DNA of 64,000 bases from Streptomyces niger (GTDB lineage: Bacteria > Actinomycetota > Actinomycetes > Streptomycetales > Streptomycetaceae): the NCBI RefSeq assembly GCF_000718305.1, contig NZ_JOFQ01000001.1, forward strand, positions 310,001 to 374,000, read 5' to 3'. The notes beneath the pieces were generated by a model. The model saw only the letters and a list, made by a program, of their open reading frames with translations, did not search any database and was not told the origin of the DNA. Each line of letters starts with the position of its first letter. Position 1 is the stretch's first letter. Shown here in pieces: positions 49,081-58,139 of this stretch. Made by a program: the position numbers and the translations under genes.

Positions 49081-49219
49081 GCCCGGCATCCCGCCGGTAG
49101 CGCCGACCGGCCGGACGCGTACGCCCGACGGCCGGTACGCCGGGAGGCCCTGAGCCACCTCAGCAGCCGCGATGCCGGAGGAGGAATCCCCGCTTCGGTA
49201 CACCAACACCGCCAACTGC

Positions 49220-50029
49220 TCACCCTCGCCGTAGCGTTGCCGTGGCGATCGCCAGGAAGTCGCGCAGCAGTTTCTCGTGTCGGTCGGCGGGGGCGACCAG
49301 GCATGTTTCGGTCTCCGGCGCGTCCGTGACGGGCACGTGGACGAGGTCGGGGCGGGAGTAGGCCCGCGCGACGCTCAACGGGACGAGCGCAATGCCGTGC
49401 CCGGAGGCGATGAGCTCGAACTTCTCCTCGATGGAGGACGTGCGCCGGGTCGGCGCGTCGAGCAGGCGGACGCCGTCGAGGTCCGCCGAGGTGAGCTGCC
49501 GGCGTGGAGCCAGCGGGTGCGTCGCGGGCATGCAGGCGGTCCTCGGCTCACGACCGATGGGAATGACGTGCAGCCCCGCCTCGTCGAACGGTCGCCGAAT
49601 GTACGCGACTTGGGCCCGGCCGTCCCGGATCGGCGCGTCCTGCTCCCACCAACGCACGGGCACGACGTCGGTCTCGACGTCCGGATGGCGCGACGTGAAC
49701 GCCCGTATCGCCTCGGACACATGCAGCCCGGTGGAGAAGGCGACGACGAGCCGTTGTACGCCTCGACCGACGTCGTGCACGCGTCGGACCGCCGCGCCGA
49801 CGGCCGCGAGGATCCCCTGCGCCTCTTGGTAGAGCTGCTTACCGGCGGCGGTCAGCTCCACGCTTCGGGTGCTCCGCACGAGCAGTGTGCACTCCAACTC
49901 CTTCTCGAAAGCCTTGATTTGGCGGCTGAGGACCGGCTGGGCGATGTAGAGCTGTTCTGCCGCCCGGCCGAAGTGCCGGTGCTCGGCCACCGCGACGAAG
50001 TAGCGGAGCTTGCGCAGATCGAGATCCAT
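49220..50029 (-). CDS. LysR-family regulator (short form)
   Basis: A 269-residue LysR protein, a little shorter than the usual 290-310. N-terminal HTH LRKLRYFVAVAEHRHFGRAAEQLYIAQPVLSRQIKAFEKELECTLLVRSTRSVELTAAG (5-63). The effector domain begins VQRLVVAFSTGLHVSEAIRAFTSRHPDVETDVV and has ELIASGHGIALVPLS. The C-terminus is complete though short. It is divergent from two oxidoreductase genes at 50097-51679 (67-nt gap), the classical arrangement for LysR and its target. Confidence 0.88.
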   Translation of the reverse strand: MDLDLRKLRYFVAVAEHRHFGRAAEQLYIAQPVLSRQIKAFEKELECTLLVRSTRSVELTAAGKQLYQEAQGILAAVGAAVRRVHDVGRGVQRLVVAFSTGLHVSEAIRAFTSRHPDVETDVVPVRWWEQDAPIRDGRAQVAYIRRPFDEAGLHVIPIGREPRTACMPATHPLAPRRQLTSADLDGVRLLDAPTRRTSSIEEKFELIASGHGIALVPLSVARAYSRPDLVHVPVTDAPETETCLVAPADRHEKLLRDFLAIATATLRRG

Positions 50030-50096
50030 GCCCTCAAGGTATCAATCGCCAGGAAGGGTATTGGACGCCGCAAATGAACACCCCGAGACTCAAAAC

Positions 50097-50993
50097 ATGA
50101 TCGTCATCACCACTCCCACCGGCCAGATCGGCGGCCGGCTCCTGGACATCCTGCTCAACGAGTCCCCCACGTGCAGCGACGAGCTGCGCGTCATCGTGCG
50201 CGACCCCGCCAGGCTCCCCGCGGCGGTCCGCTCCCGCGTCGACGTCGTCACCGGCTCGCACGGCGATGCCGAGGTCGTCGACCGGGCCTTCGCCGGCGCG
50301 GACGCCGTCTTCTGGGTGGTCCCGCCGGCGCCGCGGACACCGAGCCTGGACGACATGTACTCCGGGTTCACCCGCGCTGCCGCGAAGGCGTTCACCACTC
50401 ACGGCGTCGGTCACGTCGTCGGGGTGTCGGCGCTCGGCCGCGGCACTCCCATGGCCGGCCGCGCCGGTCACGTGACGGCGTCGCTGGCCATGGACGACCT
50501 CATCGCGAGCACAGGCGTGGCCTACCGGGCGCTCGCCAACCCGACCTTCATGGACAACCTGCTCTGGGAAGTGGCCTCGATCCGCGACGACGGCGTGTTC
50601 ACCAACACCGTCACCGCCGACCGCGCAGCGCCACTGGCCGCCACCCGGGACATCGCCGCGGCCGCCGCCGGACTGCTGCGCGACCGCTCGTGGTCGGGGA
50701 CGGGCGAGGTCCGGGTGTTGGGGCCCGAGGACCTCTCGCCGAACGACATGGCGCGCATCATGTCCGACGTGCTCGGCCGCCCGGTCCGCTACCAGCAGCA
50801 ATCGCTCGACGAGTTCCGTGCCGCACTGGTGGGACGCGGGGTCGGGGAGGCGCTCGTGGCGGGTTACGTCGACATGATGCGCGCCAAGGATAACGGCCTC
50901 GACGGCGGCCTGCGACGCACCCCTGAGACCACCAGTCCGACGACCTTCCGCGAATGGTGCGAGCAGGTCCTCAAGCCGGCGGTCCAGGCATGA
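50097..50993 (+). CDS. NAD(P)H-binding NmrA-like protein
   Basis: A 298-residue atypical short-chain dehydrogenase of the NmrA/HSCARG type. MIVITTPTGQIGGRLLDILL gives the TPTGxIG dinucleotide motif. VIVRDPARLP, VDVVTGSHGDAEVVDRAFAGADAVFWVVPP and HVVGVSALGRGTP follow the family's strand order. The Tyr-x-x-x-Lys catalytic pair is absent, suggesting redox sensing or a reductase of the NmrA kind. ATG 50097 is in the divergent gap opposite LysR. Its stop overlaps the next gene (ATGA). Confidence 0.83.
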   Translation: MIVITTPTGQIGGRLLDILLNESPTCSDELRVIVRDPARLPAAVRSRVDVVTGSHGDAEVVDRAFAGADAVFWVVPPAPRTPSLDDMYSGFTRAAAKAFTTHGVGHVVGVSALGRGTPMAGRAGHVTASLAMDDLIASTGVAYRALANPTFMDNLLWEVASIRDDGVFTNTVTADRAAPLAATRDIAAAAAGLLRDRSWSGTGEVRVLGPEDLSPNDMARIMSDVLGRPVRYQQQSLDEFRAALVGRGVGEALVAGYVDMMRAKDNGLDGGLRRTPETTSPTTFREWCEQVLKPAVQA

Positions 50994-51679
50994 GCACGAA
51001 GACCGCTCTCATCGTCGGGGCGTCCCGCACCCTCGGACTCGGTCTCGCCACCGAGTACGCGCACCGCGGCTGGAACGTCATCGGAACCGTACGAGGCGAC
51101 GGGCGCACCGGGCTCCACGACCTGGCCGAGGCGTCCGAGGGCCGCGTCACGGTCGAGTCGCTGGACATGACGCAGCCGGCACAGATCGCCGCGCTGCGCG
51201 ACCGGCTGGCGGGACGCACCCTCGACATGCTGTTCGTCAACGCCGGCATCACGAGGGGCGACATTCCGATCGGCGACGTCCCGACGGAGATGTTCGTCGA
51301 GGTCATGGTCACGAACGCGCTCAGCCCGATGCGCGTGATCGAGTCCTTGCGGTCTCTGGTGGCACCGGCCGGGACCATCGGCGTCATGTCGTCTCGCCAG
51401 GGCAGTCTCGGCTTCAACACCAGGGGCGGTCAGGACGTCTACCGCGCCGGCAAGTCCGCCCTGAACCAGCTGATGCGCTGCTACGCCGTACGGTACGCCG
51501 ACGCCGCGCACACACTGCTGCTCATGTGCCCCGGCCACGTACGCACCGAACTCGGCGGCCCGGACGCACCACTGACCGTCGAGCAGTCCGTCCCCGGCGT
51601 GGCGAACACCATCGACCGCCACAGCGGCGAGCCGGGTCTGAAGTACCTCGACCACACGGGCGAGACCGTGCCCTGGTAA
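50990..51679 (+). CDS. Short-chain dehydrogenase/reductase
   Basis: A 229-residue SDR. TALIVGASRTLGLGLATEYAHRGWNVIGTVR is the TGxxxGxG-type cofactor loop (here GASRTLGLG), LDMLFVNAGIT is the NAG motif, and VMSSRQGS, then DVYRAGKSALNQL holds the catalytic Ser and Tyr-x-x-x-Lys (YRAGK). It is translationally coupled to the NmrA-like gene and presumably under the same LysR. Substrate unknown. Confidence 0.85.
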   Translation: MSTKTALIVGASRTLGLGLATEYAHRGWNVIGTVRGDGRTGLHDLAEASEGRVTVESLDMTQPAQIAALRDRLAGRTLDMLFVNAGITRGDIPIGDVPTEMFVEVMVTNALSPMRVIESLRSLVAPAGTIGVMSSRQGSLGFNTRGGQDVYRAGKSALNQLMRCYAVRYADAAHTLLLMCPGHVRTELGGPDAPLTVEQSVPGVANTIDRHSGEPGLKYLDHTGETVPW

Positions 51680-51843
51680 CGGCCATCGGAGCGACTTCCC
51701 GGCCGGGCCCCCGCCTGCGGAAGCCAGGTGTCCGAAAGCACCCCCCGGACGGCGCAACAGCACGCGGTACCGCCCGTCAGCTGCCACCATTATTGGCTTC
51801 TGCAATGGTGTGTATGCAAAGACAGGTATTCGGGGTGCCCGCG

Positions 51844-52866
51844 ATGCGTCCGTCCACCACCACGACCGGCGACAGATCCGTACCGGCGGCCGCCCCGGCG
51901 CCACCCCGTGCCGGCACCGGGCGCACCGCGGCCCTGCTCGTGCTCTTCGTGGCCGCCACGATCATCTCGCTGGCGGGCCCCGGAGCCGCGTTGCACGGCA
52001 CGGGAGAGGCCGCGGCTCCCGGCGCCCACTGGGTCACACTGCTCCGCGTACTGCTGTTCGCGGCGGTGTGTGTGCAGGTCGGCGAGGTGATCGCGCCGTG
52101 GCTGGCGCGTCGTGTCCCCCGGGCGCCCGAGCTGCTGCCCCGCGGCTGGTCCGCGGCGGCAGCGTGGGGCGGTGCCGTGGCCGCGCTGGGGCTCGCCCTG
52201 ATCGTCGCCGCCGGCAACCTCGTGCCGTCCCGGCTCGCCGACATGGATCTCGCCGATCTCTACCGCACGCGCGACGGGCTGCTGGCACTGCTGGAAGTCG
52301 ATGCCTTTCTCGTCGCGGCCCTGCTCGCACGCTCGCGCCGCCCCGCGGCGCAGGCCCTTCCGCTGGCCGCGATCGCCGTGGCAGAGGCACTGCGCGCGCA
52401 TCCCGCCACGGAGGACGGCCCGCTCCTCGGCTCGGCCCTGACCCTCGTCCACTTCACGTGTGCCGCACTGTGGGCAGGCGGGCTGCTCCACGTCCTGCGG
52501 ATGGTGCGGCTGTGGCGTGCGCTGGAGCCGGCGGCCGGTGCGGAGCTGCTCGCCCGGTACGCGCGCGGCGCCGCCGGCCTGCTCATCGCGCTCACCGTCA
52601 CCGGCGTGTGCAGCACGCTGCGGCGGATGCCGCCCGGCACCGTCCTGGACCAGCTCACCAGCACCGCTTACGGTCGTACGCTGCTCGCCAAGGTGCTGCT
52701 GGTCGCGGTCGCGAGCGCACTGGCGCTGTGCGCGCGCCGCCGGCTGCGGCACGCCGCCGACCCGCTCACGGCCTGCACTCCGGCACGCTTCGAAGTTCTC
52801 ACCCTCGGGCTGACGGTCGCGGTCACCGCGCTCCTCACCGCCCTCCCGGTTCCGATCCGCTGGTAG
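51844..52866 (+). CDS. CopD-type copper resistance membrane protein
   Basis: A 340-residue membrane protein with about eight helices, of the CopD domain family: AALLVLFVAATIISLAGPG, WVTLLRVLLFAAVCVQVGEVI, ALTLVHFTCAALWAGGLLHVLRMVRLW, GAAGLLIALTVTGVCSTLRRMP, AYGRTLLAKVLLVAVASALALCARRRL. The VHFTCAALWAGGL and GRTLLAKV motifs are typical. No CopC partner is nearby. ATG 51844 is chosen because it precedes a Thr/Pro-rich tip before helix one; ATG 51805 is possible. A hairpin follows. Confidence 0.8.
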   Translation: MRPSTTTTGDRSVPAAAPAPPRAGTGRTAALLVLFVAATIISLAGPGAALHGTGEAAAPGAHWVTLLRVLLFAAVCVQVGEVIAPWLARRVPRAPELLPRGWSAAAAWGGAVAALGLALIVAAGNLVPSRLADMDLADLYRTRDGLLALLEVDAFLVAALLARSRRPAAQALPLAAIAVAEALRAHPATEDGPLLGSALTLVHFTCAALWAGGLLHVLRMVRLWRALEPAAGAELLARYARGAAGLLIALTVTGVCSTLRRMPPGTVLDQLTSTAYGRTLLAKVLLVAVASALALCARRRLRHAADPLTACTPARFEVLTLGLTVAVTALLTALPVPIRW

Positions 52867-52962
52867 CGGCCGGTGTCGACCCGCTGGTAGCGGCGGCGGC
52901 ACGCGCCCGCTCGGGGAAGAGACCCGGGCCCCGACAGAGAAAGACGAGGGGGAAAAGAGAAA

Positions 52963-52989
52963 GGCAAGGAGGTGAATCCTCTCCTTGCC
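52963..52989. terminator. Hairpin before the helR promoter
   Basis: GGCAAGGAG (52963-52971) and CTCCTTGCC (52981-52989) form a perfect 9-bp stem. It may terminate the CopD transcript; note that its GCAAGG/CCTTGC arms repeat those of the RAE 24 nt further on. Confidence 0.55.
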
Positions 52990-53012
52990 ACTCTCAACTT
53001 ATAGCGCAGTGG

Positions 53013-53031
53013 GGGCCTTGCGGCAAGGCCC
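53013..53031. promoter_or_regulatory. Rifamycin-associated element (RAE) upstream of helR
   Basis: Perfect 19-bp inverted repeat GGGCCTTGCGGCAAGGCCC, 61 nt before the helR start. It agrees with the RAE described upstream of rifamycin-inactivating genes and helR in actinobacteria, as I remember that motif. A TATAGC just upstream (53000-53005) could be the -10 element. Confidence 0.85.
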
Positions 53032-53092
53032 TGGTCGTGGGGCAGAATCGCGGGCCGATGCGAGAAGTTCCACAAATGGGGGGATGCACGAA

Positions 53093-55303
53093 GTGAGTGC
53101 ACTTTTGAGGCCTTACGGGGAGCCGCGCAAAGGCAGCCCCAGCGCGTTCCGGCTTCCCGACCACCTCTCCCACAAGGCCGACCCGACGCTGATCGACGCC
53201 GACGAGCGGCACTTCGCGGCCATCGCGGAGAGCCTCGATCAGTCGATCAACGAACTGTCCGACCGCCTCGCGGCCGAGCGCAGGGCGCCCGGTGGCGTCG
53301 GCCGCGCGGCGATGGACCGGGACGCGGAGGTGCACCGGCTGACCGGTCGCCTGCGCGCCCTGCGCCGCTTCGGGCTCGACCTGTGCCTGGGACACATCGT
53401 CAGTGGGGACAGCCCGGAACCCGTGTACATCGGGCGCCTCGGCCTCACCGACAGCACGGGGCGCCGACTGTTGCTCGACTGGCGCTCCCCCGCGGCCGAG
53501 CCGTTCTTCGCCGCTACCCACGCCCACCCGATGGGCCTGGTGAGCCGCCGTAGGTACCGCTGGTCCCACGGCCTGATCAGCGACTACTGGGACGAGGTGT
53601 TCACCGCCGAGGGGCTCGAAGGGCACGCCGCGCTGGACGACCAGTCCGCGTTCATCGCCAGCCTGGGCAGCAACCGGTCGGCGCGCATGCGCGACGTGCT
53701 CGCCACGATCCAGGCCGACCAGGACGCCATCATCCGAGCCGGCTCGCAGGGCACCCTCGTCGTCGACGGCGGCCCCGGCACGGGCAAGACCGTCGTCGCG
53801 CTGCACCGCGCCGCGCACCTCCTCTACTCCGACCCGCGCCTGGGGCACCGCCGGGGCGGCGTGTTGTTCGTCGGCCCGCACGAGCCCTACCTGGCCTACG
53901 TCGCCGACGTCCTGCCCAGCCTCGGCGAGGAGGGCGTACGGACCTGCACCCTGCGCGACCTCGTGCCGGAGGGAGCGGGAGCGGTGGTCGAGGCCGACCC
54001 GAGCGTGGCCCTGCTGAAGTCGTCGGCGGACATGGTGAAGGCGATCGAACCGGCCGTCGCCCTCTACGAGGAACCGCCCACGGAGGGGATGACGGTCTCC
54101 AGCCACTGGTCCGACATCTGGCTGAGCGCCGAGGACTGGGCGGCGGCGTTCGATGCGGTGGAACCCGGTACGCCGCACAACGAGGCACGCGACCAGATCC
54201 GCGAGGAACTGCTCACGATCCTGATGGACAAGGACGACAGTGACGCACCGCCCGAATCGCTCCGGCGGTCGCTGTTGCAGGACCGGGAGCTGATCAGGAC
54301 GCTCAACCGTGCGTGGCCGATGCTGGCGGCGAGCGACCTCGTCGGAGACCTGTGGTCGGTGCCCGCCTACCTGCGCAAGTGCGCCCCCTGGCTCAGCCGC
54401 GAGGACGTACGGAAGCTCCAGCGCGCGGACGCCCAGGCCTGGACGGTGTCCGACCTGCCGCTCCTGGACGCGGCACGGCAGCGGCTCGGCGACCCGGAGG
54501 CCTCGGTACGCAAGCGCCGGCACGAGGCCGCCGTCGCCGCCGAACGGGCACGCAGGGCCGACGTCATCGCCGGCATCCTGCAGGACACCGAGATCGATGA
54601 GAGCGAAGGCGCGGTGGGGATGCTGCGCGGCCAGGACCTGCAGGAGGCCCTGATCGACGAGAGCGCACTGCCCGGCACCGCCACGGACCCCCTCGCCGGG
54701 CCGTTCGCGCACATCATCGTGGACGAGGCCCAGGAGCTGACGGACGCCGAGTGGCAGATCCTGCTGCACCGCTGCCCGTCCCGGAGCTTCACCGTCGTCG
54801 GCGACCGCGCCCAGGCCCGGCACGGATTCACGGAGTCGTGGCAGGAACGCCTGGAACGCGTCGGACTGGACCGCACCACCGTGTCCTGCCTGAGCATCAA
54901 CTACCGTACGCCGGAAGAGGTCATGGCCGAGGCGGAGCCGACCATCCGCGCCGCGCTCCCGGACGCCAACGTACCGACGTCCATCCGCAGCAGCGGCCTC
55001 CCCGTCCGCCACGGAACCGTCGCTGACCTGGACTCGATCCTCGACAGCTGGCTGGCCGCCCACGCCGAGGGCACCGCCTGCGTCATCGGCGCCGGTGACA
55101 ACGGAGCGGGCACGTTCCGGGGGACCTCCCGCATCCGGTCGCTGAGCCCGGAACTGTCGAAGGGGCTGGAGTTCGATCTGGTCGTCCTCATCGATCCGGA
55201 GTCGTTCGGCGACGGCATCGAGGGCGCCGTCGACCGCTACGTCGCCATGACCCGCGCGACCCGGCAACTCGTCATCCTCCGGGGGTCCGCCCGGCATGAG
55301 TGA
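53093..55303 (+). CDS. helR: HelR-type RNA polymerase-associated ATPase (rifamycin resistance)
   Basis: A 736-residue UvrD/Rep-type SF1 protein of the HelD/HelR family. Walker A is VVDGGPGTGKTVVAL (224-238), Walker B IIVDEAQELTD (540-550), and the late motifs are FTVVGDRAQARHGF, INYRTPEEV and DRYVAMTRATRQL. The N-terminal coiled coil (IAESLDQSINELSDRLAAERR), the RPYGEP-type start and the acidic insert near 497-505 (DTEIDESEG, in the region of the primary-channel loop) are HelR features rather than DNA helicase ones. HelR displaces rifamycins from RNA polymerase. The RAE upstream strongly supports the assignment. GTG 53093 is favoured, with GGGGGG nine nt upstream; ATG 53084 is the alternative. 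Confidence 0.88.
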   Translation: MSALLRPYGEPRKGSPSAFRLPDHLSHKADPTLIDADERHFAAIAESLDQSINELSDRLAAERRAPGGVGRAAMDRDAEVHRLTGRLRALRRFGLDLCLGHIVSGDSPEPVYIGRLGLTDSTGRRLLLDWRSPAAEPFFAATHAHPMGLVSRRRYRWSHGLISDYWDEVFTAEGLEGHAALDDQSAFIASLGSNRSARMRDVLATIQADQDAIIRAGSQGTLVVDGGPGTGKTVVALHRAAHLLYSDPRLGHRRGGVLFVGPHEPYLAYVADVLPSLGEEGVRTCTLRDLVPEGAGAVVEADPSVALLKSSADMVKAIEPAVALYEEPPTEGMTVSSHWSDIWLSAEDWAAAFDAVEPGTPHNEARDQIREELLTILMDKDDSDAPPESLRRSLLQDRELIRTLNRAWPMLAASDLVGDLWSVPAYLRKCAPWLSREDVRKLQRADAQAWTVSDLPLLDAARQRLGDPEASVRKRRHEAAVAAERARRADVIAGILQDTEIDESEGAVGMLRGQDLQEALIDESALPGTATDPLAGPFAHIIVDEAQELTDAEWQILLHRCPSRSFTVVGDRAQARHGFTESWQERLERVGLDRTTVSCLSINYRTPEEVMAEAEPTIRAALPDANVPTSIRSSGLPVRHGTVADLDSILDSWLAAHAEGTACVIGAGDNGAGTFRGTSRIRSLSPELSKGLEFDLVVLIDPESFGDGIEGAVDRYVAMTRATRQLVILRGSARHE

Positions 55304-55354
55304 CCGGGCGGACGGTGCCGCGCCGGGGCGGGCCGAGAGCGGTGCGGGGAGTCC

Positions 55355-55627
55355 TCAACCGCTGAACGTCCACGCCACCGAGTCGTCGGCGGCGACGAGG
55401 GCGCCGTACACGATCAGGTCGCAGACGCCGAGCCCCAGGCCCGCCATCGCGGGGAGGCGGCGGCTGGTGGCGCGCGACAGCGCGAGGCTCGCCATGACGA
55501 TGGCGACCGGCCCCAGGACCAGGTTCATGACCAGCAGTCCGAGGAGTCCCAGGACGAACGAGGCGACGGCCATGCCATTGGCGTCGCGCAGTCCGGTGCG
55601 CCTGCGGGGAGGAGCGGTGACCTCCAT
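55355..55627 (-). CDS. DUF4190-type small membrane protein
   Basis: A 90-residue protein with two or three membrane helices (GMAVASFVLGLLGLLVMNLVLGPVAIVMASLALSR, AMAGLGLGVCDLIVYGALVA). This is the DUF4190 layout of glycine-zipper helices separated by a short Ser/Arg loop. Start at ATG 55627 (GGAG seven nt upstream) or 55630. It follows a 51-residue membrane protein gene in the same operon. Function unknown. Confidence 0.75.
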   Translation of the reverse strand: MEVTAPPRRRTGLRDANGMAVASFVLGLLGLLVMNLVLGPVAIVMASLALSRATSRRLPAMAGLGLGVCDLIVYGALVAADDSVAWTFSG

Positions 55628-55644
55628 CATTCGGCTCCTTCGGG

Positions 55645-55800
55645 TCATTGGTGCCGGTGGCGGACGCGCTCACGTATGGCGAACGCGAGCAGGCAGCCGC
55701 CGATGACGATCGCGGCGGGCAGCGTGGCGGCGGGCGGGGCGTGCGCCGAAGCGCCCATCAGGCCCTCCGTCAGCAGGAGTCCGAGAAAGGGCAGAAGCAT
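55645..55800 (-). CDS. Small membrane protein of 51 residues
   Basis: A short gene: MLLPFLGLLLTEGLMGASAHAPPAATLPAAIVIGGCLLAFAIRERVRHRHQ is the full product in outline (hydrophobic start, Ala/Pro linker, second helix AAIVIGGCLLAFAI, basic end), readable from the minus strand between 55800 and 55645. The start ATG is preceded by GAGAGG six nt upstream and its stop lies 18 nt before the DUF4190 gene. The two hydrophobic helices and good Shine-Dalgarno support it as real. Family unknown. Confidence 0.6.
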   Translation of the reverse strand: MLLPFLGLLLTEGLMGASAHAPPAATLPAAIVIGGCLLAFAIRERVRHRHQ

Positions 55801-55889
55801 GTGATGCCTCTCATCGTGGACTTCGAGGTCATGGGTACCGTTCGTTGTGCAGCGCCCCGCGGGTACCCACCCGTCTCGGTTTCACCACA

Positions 55890-56438
55890 TCACTCCGTGC
55901 CCCCGCGGCGCAGCCGCGCTGCGAGATGGTGTTGCAGCGGCTGACCGACCGCCGCCAGGTCGTGGCCGAAGTCGAGGGTGTCCGCATCGGTCAGGGTGTA
56001 CCGGCGGCGGGTCGCGGTGACCTCCTTGGCGGTCGGCGTGCACGCCACCTGATGGGTGGCGAGGTCGACCGTCCCGTCGCCCACCCGGCCCACCAGGATT
56101 TCCGCGATCCCGGTGGGCTGCGTGATCAGCGCTTCCACCCGGCCGTCGGGTTGCAGCCGCCACCAGCCGCTCTCCCGGGCCGCCGGCCGCAGCGGCGCGC
56201 CGTCGGCGTCCAGCAGCCAGGCCCGGGCCTCGTAGGAGAGGAAGGGCCGGCCGTCGTGGCGGAAGGTGACCTCCTGTGCGTACGTGAAGTCCTCGGCGAG
56301 CGTCGGATACTCGCCGCTCCCCCGGCCGGTCCAGGTGCCCAGCAGGCCGAGCACCGGGGCGAGCAGCGCGTGCGGTGCCGGTGCGTCGCCCTGGTCGTAG
56401 GCGTCGGGGAAGGGGAGCTGCGGGGTGGGGTGGGCCAT
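55890..56438 (-). CDS. Nitrobindin-type (FABP-like) heme protein
   Basis: A 182-residue beta-barrel protein of the nitrobindin (THAP4-like) family. The hallmark [14 protein letters not shown] (34-47) is the GxWxGxGxG motif. [56 protein letters not shown] and [30 protein letters not shown] follow the family's strands. The late LQHHLAARL is the conserved C-terminal segment with the heme-ligand His. Family members bind ferric heme and scavenge nitric oxide or isomerise peroxynitrite. Stands alone. Confidence 0.87.
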   Translation of the reverse strand: MAHPTPQLPFPDAYDQGDAPAPHALLAPVLGLLGTWTGRGSGEYPTLAEDFTYAQEVTFRHDGRPFLSYEARAWLLDADGAPLRPAARESGWWRLQPDGRVEALITQPTGIAEILVGRVGDGTVDLATHQVACTPTAKEVTATRRRYTLTDADTLDFGHDLAAVGQPLQHHLAARLRRGGTE

Positions 56439-56621
56439 GTGGAGCGCTCCTGGGTCGGGGCCGGTGCCGGGGTTGGCAGCCTAGGGGGTGCCCTCGTGCC
56501 GCTCGTGTCGCCCGCACTGTGATCACACCGGTGACCGATATGCGGACACTCGCGTGGCCGGATCCGACCGGAGCCTACGATTCCGCCCTACCATGTCCCT
56601 GATCTGCACCGGAAGGCGCCC

Positions 56622-58109
56622 GTGAGCTCCACCTCTCCCCCGCCCGCCAGCACGTCGCCGGAGACGGCGTCCGGCACGGTGCTGATCCGTTCGGCGGCCG
56701 ACGTCTCCGATCTGGTCAACTCGGGCACGGCACGCGGCCGGCACGCCAGGATGATCGTGATCATCGCGCTCGGCGGCATCTTCCTCGACGCGTACGACCT
56801 GAGCTCCCTCGCGTACGGGCTGCCCGACATCACGAAGCAGTTCGGCCTCAGCTCCACGATGGCCGGCCTGGTCACCGCCTCGATCAGCGTCGGCTCGCTG
56901 CTGGGCGCCCTGCTCGGCGGCTGGCTGGTGGACCGCATCGGCCGCTACCGGGTATTCATGGCCAACATGCTCTTCTTCGTCGTCACCGCGCTGGTGTCCG
57001 CGGTGGCGCAGGACGTGTGGACCCTGACCGTCGCGCGCTTCGTGATGGGCATCGGCGTCGGCATGGACATACCGGTCGCCATCGCGTTCCTCGCCGAGTT
57101 CTCGCGGCTGCGGGGCAAGGGCAGCAAGGGTTCCCGCACGGCCGCCTGGTCGCCCGCGTGGTACGCCGCGACCAGCGGCTGCTACCTGGTGATCATGCTG
57201 CTGTACTTCGTCCTGCCGGACGCGCAGCTGGGCTGGCTCTGGCGGTTCACCGTCGGCTTCGGCGCGGTGCCCGCACTGGTCGTGCTGCTGCTCCGCCGGC
57301 GCTACATGAACGAGTCCCCGACCTGGGCCGCCGACCAGGGAGACCTGGCGGGCGCGGCGCGGATCCTGCGGCAGTCCTACGGTGTGGACGCGCGCGTCGC
57401 CGACGACGTACCGGCGAAGGCGCCCCGCCCGCCCCGGCCGGGCCTGGCCTCGTACGTGCGGCTCTTCACACCGCCGTACCGCACCCGCACCATCCAGTCG
57501 GTGACGGTCGGCATCGCCGAGACCTTCGGGTACAACGCGGTCGCCTTCGGCCTGCCGATCATCATCGCGACGCTCATGACCCAGGGACCGCTGACCACGA
57601 TCGCGTCGTCCTTCGCCCTGAACCTCGTCTTCGCCCTCACCGGTGGGCTGCTCGGCATCCGCTGGGCCTCGACGAAGGGCGCCTGGCCGATGATGACGCT
57701 GGGCTTCGCGATCCAGCTCGTCGCCATCGCGGTGCTCGGCCTCATCGGGGCGCCGTCCGGGACGGCCGTGGTGACGGCGGCGATCCTGATGCTCGGTGCG
57801 TTCATGTTCGCCCAGGGCTTCGGCCCGGGCGCGCACATCATGAGCTATGCCTCGCTGGGCTTCCCGACGTCGATGCGCGGCGTCAGTATCGGCTTCAACC
57901 AGGCCGTCCTGCGCCTCGGTTCGACCCTGACGCTGTTCTTCTTCCCGATCCTCAGCAGCGGCCTCGGGACGGACGTGTACTGGGTCATCCTCGGCGCGCC
58001 CGTCCTCGGCCTGATCGCCCTGCTCGTGAAGCGCTGGGAACCGGTCGGCTTCGACGCGGACGCCGAGGACCGCGCCCGGACGGCCACCGGGACGGCCGCC
58101 CGGAGCTGA
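56622..58109 (+). CDS. MFS transporter, sugar-porter type
   Basis: A 495-residue 12-helix major facilitator. FLDAYDLSSLAYGLPDI, GGWLVDRIGRYRVF (the MFS loop 2-3 motif), GIGVGMDIPVAIAFLAEF, and RYMNESPTWAADQGDLAGAARIL (sugar-porter PESPRWL-like) are visible. In helix 11 it has ASLGFPTSMRGVSIGFNQAVLRLGS. These signs point to the sugar/organic acid porter group, uptake by proton symport. GTG start with GGAAGG. It is convergent with the RTX-like gene and not linked to the glucarate operon by direction. Confidence 0.85.
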   Translation: MSSTSPPPASTSPETASGTVLIRSAADVSDLVNSGTARGRHARMIVIIALGGIFLDAYDLSSLAYGLPDITKQFGLSSTMAGLVTASISVGSLLGALLGGWLVDRIGRYRVFMANMLFFVVTALVSAVAQDVWTLTVARFVMGIGVGMDIPVAIAFLAEFSRLRGKGSKGSRTAAWSPAWYAATSGCYLVIMLLYFVLPDAQLGWLWRFTVGFGAVPALVVLLLRRRYMNESPTWAADQGDLAGAARILRQSYGVDARVADDVPAKAPRPPRPGLASYVRLFTPPYRTRTIQSVTVGIAETFGYNAVAFGLPIIIATLMTQGPLTTIASSFALNLVFALTGGLLGIRWASTKGAWPMMTLGFAIQLVAIAVLGLIGAPSGTAVVTAAILMLGAFMFAQGFGPGAHIMSYASLGFPTSMRGVSIGFNQAVLRLGSTLTLFFFPILSSGLGTDVYWVILGAPVLGLIALLVKRWEPVGFDADAEDRARTATGTAARS

Positions 58110-58139
58110 GCCCCGGGGCCGTCCCGGCCGGCGGGCGCC

